A stretch of 64,000 nucleotides of DNA from Roseomonas sp. AR75 (GTDB taxonomy: Bacteria > Pseudomonadota > Alphaproteobacteria > Acetobacterales > Acetobacteraceae): the NCBI RefSeq assembly GCF_005222815.1, contig NZ_STGB01000003.1, forward strand, positions 1 through 64,000. Reading direction: 5' to 3'. The position numbers and the translations under genes were made by a program. Of the stretch, positions 35,370-42,703 are shown piece after piece. Position 1 is the stretch's first letter. The number at the start of each line of letters is the position of its first letter. Under the pieces are notes generated by a model. The model did no database searches. It saw only the letters and a list, made by a program, of their open reading frames with translations, and was not told the DNA's origin.

Positions 35370-36719
35370 ATGCCTGAAGCTTGGCAGACCACGCGACGCC
35401 GCCTGCTCGGTGCCAGCGGCGGCGCGCTTCTCGTTCCGCAGGTGGCCCGCGCCCAGGCGGCGTTGGAGCCGCGCGCTGTCATCATCACCAGCTTCTCGCG
35501 CGATGTCACCACGCCCTTCGTGCAGGCCTTCGAACGCCGCCATCCCGGCACGAAGATCGAGGTGCAGAACCGCAGCACCACGGCGGCCGTCGCCTTCATC
35601 CGCGAGACGCGGTCCAGCCCGCCCGACATGATGTGGGCCAGCGCGCCCGACGCCTTCGAGGTGCTGAAGCAGGGCAACCTGCTCGCGAAGCCGCAGATCG
35701 ACACCAGCGGCATCCCCGCGCGGATCGGCGGCGGCCCGACCAACGACCCCGAGGGGCATTATTTCGGCTTCGCCGTCTCCGGCTACGGCATCATGTACAA
35801 TACCCGCTACCTGCGCGCGAACCGCCTGCCGGTGCCGAAGGAATGGGCGGACCTGAAGAACCCGGTCTACCAGAACCATGTCGGCATCAGCTCGCCCAGC
35901 CGCTCCGGCACCACGCATCTGACGGTGGAAACCATCCTGCAGGGCGAAGGCTGGGCGCCGGGCTGGGCGCAGCTGCTGGAGATCGGCGGCAACTTCGCGC
36001 AGGTCTCGGACCGCAGCTTCGGCGTGCCGGATGCGGTGAACAGCGGGCAGTACGGCATCGGCATCGTCATCGACTTCTTCGGCTTCGCCGCCAAGGCCGC
36101 GGGCTTCCCGGTGGAGTTCGTCTATCCCACCGTCACCACCCTGGTGCCGGCCAACATCGCGATGATCGAGGGCGCGAAGAACCCGAACGCGGCGCGCGCC
36201 TTCATCCAGTTCCTGCTCTCGCCTGAGGGACAGGAGGTACTGCTCGACCCGAAGGTGATGCGCCTGCCGGTGCGGCCGGAAACCTATGCCAAGGCGCCAG
36301 CGGGATTCCCGAACCCCTTCACCGACCCGTCGCTCGGTGCGCGGGTGAAGTTCGACAACGACGTCTCCGAGAAGCGCTACGAGCTGCTGAACAGCCTGTT
36401 CGACCGCATGATCACCTTCCGCCTGCGCGAGCTGACGGAAGCCTGGAAGGCGGTGCATGCCGCGGAGGCCGCGCTGGCCCGTCGCGACAACGCGGAGGGC
36501 CGCAGGCTGGTCGCGGAAGCGCGGCAGAAGCTGACGCAGGTGCCGGTGAGCGAGGCGCAGGCCGCCGACAGCGCCATCGCCGGCGCCTTCCAGCCAACCC
36601 GCCCGGGCCGCACGCCGGGCCCCCGCCAGGCGCAGTTGGAGGAGGAGTGGGACCGCTTCGCGGTGGCGAACTACGCGGAGGCGAAGCAGCTCGCCGAACG
36701 CGCGCAGCGCGCGCGCTGA
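35370..36719 (+). CDS. ABC solute-binding protein, iron-type, with helical C-terminal extension
   Basis: A 449-residue periplasmic protein starting at ATG 35370 with GGGAGG 5 bases upstream. TTRRRLLGASGGALLVP is a Tat-like signal. The core (AVIITSFSRDVTTPFVQAFE, MWASAPDAFEVLKQGNL, SGYGIMYNTRYLRAN, VKNPVYQN-like LKNPVYQNHVGISSPSRSGT, and EGAKNPNAARAFIQFLLSPE) is that of FbpA-like iron or polyvalent-ion binding proteins. After about residue 345 comes an unusual Ala/Arg/Glu-rich helical tail of about 100 residues. It is first in the run of eight genes. The ligand may be iron or an organic anion; relatives vary. Confidence 0.87.
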   Translation: MPEAWQTTRRRLLGASGGALLVPQVARAQAALEPRAVIITSFSRDVTTPFVQAFERRHPGTKIEVQNRSTTAAVAFIRETRSSPPDMMWASAPDAFEVLKQGNLLAKPQIDTSGIPARIGGGPTNDPEGHYFGFAVSGYGIMYNTRYLRANRLPVPKEWADLKNPVYQNHVGISSPSRSGTTHLTVETILQGEGWAPGWAQLLEIGGNFAQVSDRSFGVPDAVNSGQYGIGIVIDFFGFAAKAAGFPVEFVYPTVTTLVPANIAMIEGAKNPNAARAFIQFLLSPEGQEVLLDPKVMRLPVRPETYAKAPAGFPNPFTDPSLGARVKFDNDVSEKRYELLNSLFDRMITFRLRELTEAWKAVHAAEAALARRDNAEGRRLVAEARQKLTQVPVSEAQAADSAIAGAFQPTRPGRTPGPRQAQLEEEWDRFAVANYAEAKQLAERAQRAR

Positions 36720-36742
36720 TCGCCACGGGCTGAGGCAGGCGG

Positions 36743-38485
36743 GTGTCGGCCACCACGATTCCGACTGCGGCCGTCACCCGGCCCTGGAAGGCGCGCCTGC
36801 GGCTGGAGGCGTCGCCGGTCCAGGTGATCGCGGCGCTGCTGGTCGCCGCCTTCCTCCTGGCCTTCCTGATCGTGCCGGTGGGCCGCGTCTTCGCCGCCGC
36901 CTTCGCCGCGCCGGATGGCGGGTTCACCCTGGTGCATTTCGGCGACTTCTTCCGCACCAGCCTGTTCATCGAGAGCTTCTGGAACAGCGCCTATGTCGCG
37001 GGGATGAGTGTGGTCGTCGCCTCGCTGATCGCGGTGCCGCTGGCAGTGATCCTGGCGCGCTACCGCTTCCCCGGCGCGGCGCTGATCAACACGCTCGGCG
37101 TGCTGCCGCTGGTGATGCCGCCCTTCGTCGGCGCGGTGGCGATGCAGCTTGTCTTCGGGCGCAACGGCAGCGTGAACCTGCTGCTGATGGATTGGTTCGA
37201 TGTGCGCCTGTCGCTGATGGAGGGGCTGAACGGCGTCGTCTTCGTGCAGGCGCTGCACTACTTCCCCTTCATCCTGATGAACCTCACCGCGTCGCTGTCG
37301 AACATCGACGTGGCGATGGAGGAAGCCGGGCAGAACCTCGGCGCGAAGGGCTTCACCCTGCTGCGCACCATCGTTCTGCCGCTGGCGCTGCCCGGGTATC
37401 TGGCGGGCGCGTCGCTGGTCTTCGTGAAGGTGTTCGACGACCTCGCCACGCCGCTGCTGCTCAACGTGACGAACATGCTGGCGCCGCAGGCCTATCTGCG
37501 CGTCACCTCGGTCGGGCTCGGCGACCCGATGGGCTATGTGATCAGCGTCATCCTGGTGCTGGTCTCGGTCGCCGCGATGCTGCTGGCGGCGCTGCTGCTG
37601 CGCGGGCGCGACTATGCCACGCAGCAGCGCGGCGGCGGCGGGCTCGGGCGGCGAAGCCTGTCGCGCGGCGGCATGGTGCTGGCCTGGTGCTTCGTGATTC
37701 CCGTCCTGCTGCTGGTTCTGGCGCCGCATTTCGGCATCCTGATGCTGAGCTTCGCGACCGTCTGGTCCTTCAGCCCGCTGCCCGACGGCTTCACCCTGGC
37801 GCATTACGCCACGGTGCTGCGGGAAACGCCGCAGTTCCTGACCAACACGCTGATCTATTGCGGCGTGGCCGGGCTGATCGACGTGGTGATCGGCGTGACC
37901 ATCGCCTGGCTGGTGCTGCGCACGCGCCTGCCGGGCCGCCGCCTGCTGGACCTGGCGGCGATGTCGGCGCTCGCCGTCCCTGGCCTGGTGCTCGGCATCG
38001 GAATCCTCCGCACCTATTTCGACGTGCAGATGCCCAATGGCGTGTCGCTGGCAACGACCGGGCTGATGCTGACCATCGTCTATGCCGTGCGCCGCCTGCC
38101 CTATGCGCTGCGCGCGGCGACGGCGGCGCTGCAGCAGGTGCATCGCAGCCTGGAGGAGGCGGCCGAGAATCTCGGCGCCGGCAAGACCACCACGCTGCTG
38201 CGCATCGTCGTGCCGCTGATGGTGGGCGGGCTGGCGGCGGCCTTCGTTACCAGCTTCGCCACCGCCGCGGTGGAGCTCTCCGCCACGCTGGTGCTGGCCG
38301 CGCGCGACGTGGACGCGCCGCTGTCCTACGGCATCTACGTCTTCATGCAGAGCCCGGCCGGCCGCGGCCCCGGCGCCGCGCTCGGCGTCATCGCGGTCGT
38401 CACCGTCGCGATCTGCACCTTCATCGCGCACCGCATCGCCGAGGGCGAGCGCAGGCGCCGCAGCCGGGGACACAACGAGGCATGA
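36743..38485 (+). CDS. Fused two-domain ABC permease, FbpB/ThiP type
   Basis: A 580-residue inner-membrane protein made of two tandem permease domains, each with its own EAA loop (EEAGQNLGAKGFTLLRTIVLPLALPG and EEAAENLGAGKTTTLLRIVVPLMVGG). About 12 membrane segments are seen. Fused permeases of this type serve ferric-iron, thiamine and phosphonate importers. Starts with GTG 36743 (MSATTIPTA), 24 bases after the binding protein, and overlaps the ATPase start as ATGA. Confidence 0.92.
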   Translation: MSATTIPTAAVTRPWKARLRLEASPVQVIAALLVAAFLLAFLIVPVGRVFAAAFAAPDGGFTLVHFGDFFRTSLFIESFWNSAYVAGMSVVVASLIAVPLAVILARYRFPGAALINTLGVLPLVMPPFVGAVAMQLVFGRNGSVNLLLMDWFDVRLSLMEGLNGVVFVQALHYFPFILMNLTASLSNIDVAMEEAGQNLGAKGFTLLRTIVLPLALPGYLAGASLVFVKVFDDLATPLLLNVTNMLAPQAYLRVTSVGLGDPMGYVISVILVLVSVAAMLLAALLLRGRDYATQQRGGGGLGRRSLSRGGMVLAWCFVIPVLLLVLAPHFGILMLSFATVWSFSPLPDGFTLAHYATVLRETPQFLTNTLIYCGVAGLIDVVIGVTIAWLVLRTRLPGRRLLDLAAMSALAVPGLVLGIGILRTYFDVQMPNGVSLATTGLMLTIVYAVRRLPYALRAATAALQQVHRSLEEAAENLGAGKTTTLLRIVVPLMVGGLAAAFVTSFATAAVELSATLVLAARDVDAPLSYGIYVFMQSPAGRGPGAALGVIAVVTVAICTFIAHRIAEGERRRRSRGHNEA

Positions 38486-39519
38486 GCGCCGCCGGCGTCG
38501 AGATCGAGCGCGTCTCCTTCGGCTATGGCCGCACCCGCGTGCTGGAGGATGTCTCGCTCTCCATCGCGAAGGGTGAGTTCTTCGCCTTCCTCGGCCCTTC
38601 CGGCAGCGGCAAGACCACGTTGCTGCGCCTGGTCGCCGGCTTCGGCACGCCGGATTCCGGGCGCATCCTGATCGGCGGCCGCGACGCGACGAAGCAGCCG
38701 CCCTGGGCGCGCAATGTGGGGCTGGTGTTCCAATCCTATGCGCTCTGGCCGCACATGACCGTGGCGCAGAACGTCGCCTTCGGGCTGGAGCGCCGTCGTG
38801 TCGGGCGGGCAGAACGCGACCGGCGCGTGAAGGCGGCGCTCGATCTCGTCGGGCTCTGGCACCTGGCGGAACGCCGCCCCGCGCAGCTGTCCGGCGGCCA
38901 GCAGCAGCGCGTGGCCATCGCGCGCACGCTGGCGATTGAGCCCGAGGTGCTGCTACTGGACGAGCCGCTCTCCAACCTTGATGCCGGGCTGCGCGCCGGC
39001 GTGCGCACCGAGCTGGTGGAGCTGCAGCGCCGCCTCGGCCTCACCACCATCCTCGTCACGCACGACCAGGAGGAGGCGAACGCCGCCGCCGACCGCATGG
39101 CCGTGCTGAACGAGGGGCGCGTGCTGCAAGTTGGCGCACCGGCGGAGCTGTATGACCGGCCGGTGGACCGCTTCGTCGCCGGCTTCCTCGGCACCGCCAA
39201 CCTGATCGAGGGCGTTGTCGAGCAGGGCAGCTTCCGTGCCGGTGCGCTCGCGCTGCCCGCGCCCGATGCCGCGCCCGGCCGCGCGACGCTGGCGCTGCGC
39301 CCACAGGCGCTGGCGCTGCAGCGCGATGGCGGCGGCGTGCCGGCCCGCGTGGTGCGCGCGGAATTCCTCGGCGGGCATGTGCGCTACACCCTCGACCTCG
39401 GCGAGGGCATCGCGCTGACCGCGGAGGAGCCGCATCTGCGCGGCCTGGCGCCGATCGCGCCGGGCACGGCCATCGGCCTCAGCCTCGATGCCGGGCAGGC
39501 CAGCCTGCTTCGCTCATGA
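38482..39519 (+). CDS. ABC transporter ATPase, FbpC/PotA type
   Basis: A 345-residue ATPase with Walker A GPSGSGKTTL (about residue 37), Q loop VFQSYALWPHMTV, signature LSGGQQQRVAIART, Walker B VLLLDEPLSNLDAG and THDQEEAN. The C-terminal TOBE domain is short. The ATG overlaps the permease stop. Its own stop is followed at once by the first of three binding proteins, so this transporter and the next appear to share one transcript. Confidence 0.94.
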   Translation: MSAAGVEIERVSFGYGRTRVLEDVSLSIAKGEFFAFLGPSGSGKTTLLRLVAGFGTPDSGRILIGGRDATKQPPWARNVGLVFQSYALWPHMTVAQNVAFGLERRRVGRAERDRRVKAALDLVGLWHLAERRPAQLSGGQQQRVAIARTLAIEPEVLLLDEPLSNLDAGLRAGVRTELVELQRRLGLTTILVTHDQEEANAAADRMAVLNEGRVLQVGAPAELYDRPVDRFVAGFLGTANLIEGVVEQGSFRAGALALPAPDAAPGRATLALRPQALALQRDGGGVPARVVRAEFLGGHVRYTLDLGEGIALTAEEPHLRGLAPIAPGTAIGLSLDAGQASLLRS

Positions 39520-39545
39520 CCAGCACAACGAAGGGAAACGCCACG

Positions 39546-40580
39546 ATGCGTCGTCGCCTGCTTGCCGCCCTCGCCTTCGGCGCCGCCGCGCCGCTGGCCT
39601 GGAGCGTCCCCGCCGCCGCCCAGGGCAGCGTGAATGTCTATTGCTCCGTGCAGATCGAATGGTGCCAGGCCGTCGCCACCAACTTTCAGCGCGACACCGG
39701 CATCCGCGTGAACATGACGCAGCGCGGCTCCGGCGAGACGCTGGCGGCGATCCGCGCGGAAAGCCAGAACCCGCGCGGCGACGTGTGGTTCGGCGGCACC
39801 GGCGACCCGCATCTCGCGGCCGCCGAGGAGAACCTGACGCAGTCCTACACCAGCCCGAACAACGCCCAGCTCTTTCCCTGGGCGCTGGCGCAGTGGAACC
39901 AGTCCAACCAGCGCGCCATTGGCGTCTACGCCGGCGCCGTCGGCTTCGGCTACAACACGGAGCTGCTGGCGCGGAAGAACATCGCGCCGCCGGCCTGCTG
40001 GGCCGACCTGGTGGATGCGCGCTTCCGCGGCGAGATCCAGGTGGCGAACCCGAACTCCTCCGGCACCGCCTACGTCATCATCGCGACACTGGTGCAGCTG
40101 ATGGGCGAGGACCAGGCCTTCGACTATATGCGCCGCCTGCATCCCAACGTGAACAGCTACACGCGCAGCGGCACCGCGCCGATCAAGGCGGTGGCGCGCG
40201 GCGAGACCGGCGTCAGCCTGTCTTTCGTGCATGACGCGGTGACGGAGCGGAATGCAGGCTTCCCCGTGGCCTACAGCACGCCCTGCGAGGGGACGGGCTA
40301 CGAGATCGGCTCCATGTCCATCATCCGCGGCTCGCGCAACCTGACCCAGGCCCGCCGCTTCTACGACTGGGCGCTGACCGAGCCCGCGCAGCGGCTGGGC
40401 TTCGAGGCGGGCGGGCAGCTCCAGCAGCCCTCCAACCGCAGCGCGCCGTTGCCGCCCAATGCGCCGGATCTCAGCCGCATCCGGCTGATCGACTACGACT
40501 TCGCGAAATACGGCCGCAGCGCGGAGCGCCGCCGCCTGATCGAGCGCTGGGACCGCGAGGTCGGCAGCCAGCCGCGCTGA
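39546..40580 (+). CDS. ABC solute-binding protein 1 of 3 (AfuA/FbpA type)
   Basis: A 344-residue periplasmic protein with signal MRRRLLAALAFGAAAPLAWS and cleavage near AAAQ. The mature start GSVNVYCSVQIEWCQAVATN carries a Cys pair spaced by six residues. The core shows RGDVWFGGTGDPHLAAAEE, ANPNSSGTAYVIIATLVQ, and TPCEGTGYEIGSMSIIRG, and the end is RWDREVGSQPR. An ATG at 39516 overlaps the ATPase stop, but 39546 has an AAGGGAAA upstream and puts the signal at the N-terminus. Similar in plan to the proteins at 40643 and 41677, indicating two duplications. Iron or other anion complexes are the likely ligand class. Confidence 0.88.
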   Translation: MRRRLLAALAFGAAAPLAWSVPAAAQGSVNVYCSVQIEWCQAVATNFQRDTGIRVNMTQRGSGETLAAIRAESQNPRGDVWFGGTGDPHLAAAEENLTQSYTSPNNAQLFPWALAQWNQSNQRAIGVYAGAVGFGYNTELLARKNIAPPACWADLVDARFRGEIQVANPNSSGTAYVIIATLVQLMGEDQAFDYMRRLHPNVNSYTRSGTAPIKAVARGETGVSLSFVHDAVTERNAGFPVAYSTPCEGTGYEIGSMSIIRGSRNLTQARRFYDWALTEPAQRLGFEAGGQLQQPSNRSAPLPPNAPDLSRIRLIDYDFAKYGRSAERRRLIERWDREVGSQPR

Positions 40581-40589
40581 ACGCATCTT

Positions 40590-40620
40590 GCGCCGGCGCA
40601 ACCCACGCCGGCGCGCCTTT
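40590..40620 (+). terminator. Hairpin between binding proteins 1 and 2
   Basis: A perfect 8-bp stem (GCGCCGGC at 40590-40597 with GCCGGCGC at 40607-40614) closes a 9-nt loop and is followed by GCCTTTCCCC. It lies 10 bases after the stop of the first binding protein. It may reduce or stabilise transcript levels between the genes, a common device for raising binding-protein expression. Confidence 0.5.
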
Positions 40621-40642
40621 CCCCCCGGACGGACCATCCCCC

Positions 40643-41665
40643 ATGTCGCTTCGCACCCTGGCCGCCGCGATCGGCCTGACCTTCGCGCTCTCCGCGCCCG
40701 CCGGCGCGCAGGGCTCGCTCAACATGCTCTGCGCGCCCGCCGCCGACTGGTGCGAGGCGATCGCCGCCGGCTTCCAGCGCGACACCGGAATCCGCGTGAA
40801 CATGACGCGCAAATCCGCCGGCGAGATCCTGGCGCAGATCCGCGCCGAGGCGCAGAATCCGCGCACTGATATCTGGTTCGGCGCCTCCGCCGAGACGCAT
40901 ATCGCCGCGGCCGAGCAGAACCTGCTGCAGCCCTACACCTCGCCCAACATGACGCAGCTGCATGACTGGGCGCAGAACGTGCACCGCATCACCGATGGCC
41001 GCTGCGTCGGCGTCTCCTCCGGCGCCATCGGCATCGCCTTCAACACGGAACTGATGACGCGCAAGAACCTGCCCGTGCCCCGCAGCTGGGAGGAGCTGGC
41101 GAACCCGATCTACCGCAACGAGGTGCAGCTGCCGAACCCGAATTCCTCGGGCACCGCCTACACGATCATCGCCGGCCTGGTGCAGTTGTGGGACGAGGAC
41201 CGCGCCTTCGACTATTTGCGCCGGCTGCATGGCAACGTGAACGCCTACACGCGCTCCGGCGCCGCGCCGATGCAGGCGGTGGCGCGTGGCGAAACGGCGC
41301 TGGCGGCGAGCTTCAACATGGAGACCGCGTCCATGAAACACGCCGGCTTCCCGATCGACATGGTCTATCCGACCGAGGGCACCAGCTACGAGGTCGCCTG
41401 CATGTCGATCATCCGCGGCGCGCGCAACCTGGCGCAGGCGCGCCGCTTCTACGATTGGTACCTGACGCCGGCCGCCATGGATATCGGCCCGAAGGTGAAC
41501 CAGTGGCACGTGCCTGCGCATCGCGGCGCCGCGCCCGATCCGCGCATCCCCGACCTCTCGCAGATCCGCCTGGTGGACTACGACTTCGCCCGCTTCGGCT
41601 CCGCCGAGATGCGCCGTCGCATCTTGGCCCGCTGGGACCGCGAAGTCGGATCGCTGCCACGCTGA
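40643..41665 (+). CDS. ABC solute-binding protein 2 of 3, diverged middle copy
   Basis: A 340-residue periplasmic protein (signal MSLRTLAAAIGLTFALSAPAG, cleavage after GAQ). It has the same plan as its neighbours: LCAPAADWCEAIAAGFQRDT, RTDIWFGASAETHIAAAEQN, NPNSSGTAYTIIAGLVQ, and RWDREVGSLPR at the end. It departs in the binding region. FGGTGDPH of the others is FGASAETH, the CW before ADL is SW, and PCEGTGYEIGSM is PTEGTSYEVACM. A new ligand or affinity is therefore likely. It follows the hairpin at 40590. Confidence 0.88.
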   Translation: MSLRTLAAAIGLTFALSAPAGAQGSLNMLCAPAADWCEAIAAGFQRDTGIRVNMTRKSAGEILAQIRAEAQNPRTDIWFGASAETHIAAAEQNLLQPYTSPNMTQLHDWAQNVHRITDGRCVGVSSGAIGIAFNTELMTRKNLPVPRSWEELANPIYRNEVQLPNPNSSGTAYTIIAGLVQLWDEDRAFDYLRRLHGNVNAYTRSGAAPMQAVARGETALAASFNMETASMKHAGFPIDMVYPTEGTSYEVACMSIIRGARNLAQARRFYDWYLTPAAMDIGPKVNQWHVPAHRGAAPDPRIPDLSQIRLVDYDFARFGSAEMRRRILARWDREVGSLPR

Positions 41666-41676
41666 GGAAACGCACG

Positions 41677-42696
41677 ATGCTCCGCCGCGCGGCCTTCGCC
41701 CTCGCCTTCGCCCTCCCTGCGCTGCCCGCGGCGGCGCAGGGCCAGCTCAACCTCTACTGCTCGGCGACGATCGAGTGGTGCCAGCCCATCGCCCGCGGCT
41801 TCGAGCGGGAAAGCGGCGTGCGCGTGAACCTGACGCAACGCTCCACCGGCGAGATGCTCGCGGCGATCCGCTCGGAAGGGCGCAACCCGCGCGGCGACGT
41901 GTGGTGGGGCGGCACCGGCGACCCGCATGTTGCCGCAGGCGAGGAAGGCCTCACCCAACCCTATGAGAGCCCGCGCATCGCGGAGCTGCATGACTGGGCG
42001 CAGGCACAGTGGCGCCAGACTCAGGGCCGGACCGTCGGCGTCTATGCCTCCGTGCTCGGCTTCGGCTTCAACACGGAGCTGATCGCGCGGCGCAACCTGC
42101 CGGCGCCGCGCTGCTGGGCGGACCTGCTCAACCCCGCCTATCGCGGCGAGATCCAGGTGGCGAACCCGAACAGCTCCGGCACCGCGTACATCGTCATCGC
42201 GACCCTCGTGCAGATGATGGGCGAGGACCCGGCCTTCGAGTATCTGAAGACGCTGCACGGGTCGGTGAATTCCTATCCGCGCAGCGGCACCGCGCCGATC
42301 ACCGCGGTGGCGCGCGGCGAGACGGCGGTCTCCATCTCCTTCGTGCACAATGCGGCGGAGGAAGCGGCGGCCGGCTTCCCGGTGGGCCATGCCGTGCCCT
42401 GCGAAGGCACCGGCTACGAGATCGGTTCCATGTCCATCATCCGCGGCGCGCGCAACCTGCAGAACGCGCAGCGCTTCTACAACTGGGCGCTCTCGGCGGA
42501 GGCGCAGCTCGCCGCCAGCCGGGAAGCGAAGAAGCTGCAGACCATGGCCAATCGCAACGTGCCGCTGACCGACGGCGCGCCGAACATGGCGACGGCACGC
42601 ATCATCGACTACGACAATGCGCGCTTCGGCGCCTCCGCCGAACGGCGGCGCCTGCTGGCGCGCTGGGACAGGGAGGTCGGCGCCCTGCCGCGCTGA
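41677..42696 (+). CDS. ABC solute-binding protein 3 of 3
   Basis: A 339-residue periplasmic protein with signal MLRRAAFALAFALPALPAAA. The start GQLNLYCSATIEWCQPIARG has the same C-x6-C pair as copy 1, and it keeps WWGGTGDPHVAAGEE, ANPNSSGTAYIVIATLVQMM and PCEGTGYEIGSMSIIRG. It is thus closer to copy 1 than to copy 2. GAGGAAA lies upstream of ATG 41677, 12 bases after copy 2 ends. It is followed after 7 bases by the permease gene. Confidence 0.88.
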   Translation: MLRRAAFALAFALPALPAAAQGQLNLYCSATIEWCQPIARGFERESGVRVNLTQRSTGEMLAAIRSEGRNPRGDVWWGGTGDPHVAAGEEGLTQPYESPRIAELHDWAQAQWRQTQGRTVGVYASVLGFGFNTELIARRNLPAPRCWADLLNPAYRGEIQVANPNSSGTAYIVIATLVQMMGEDPAFEYLKTLHGSVNSYPRSGTAPITAVARGETAVSISFVHNAAEEAAAGFPVGHAVPCEGTGYEIGSMSIIRGARNLQNAQRFYNWALSAEAQLAASREAKKLQTMANRNVPLTDGAPNMATARIIDYDNARFGASAERRRLLARWDREVGALPR

Positions 42697-42703
42697 AGCC
42701 ACC

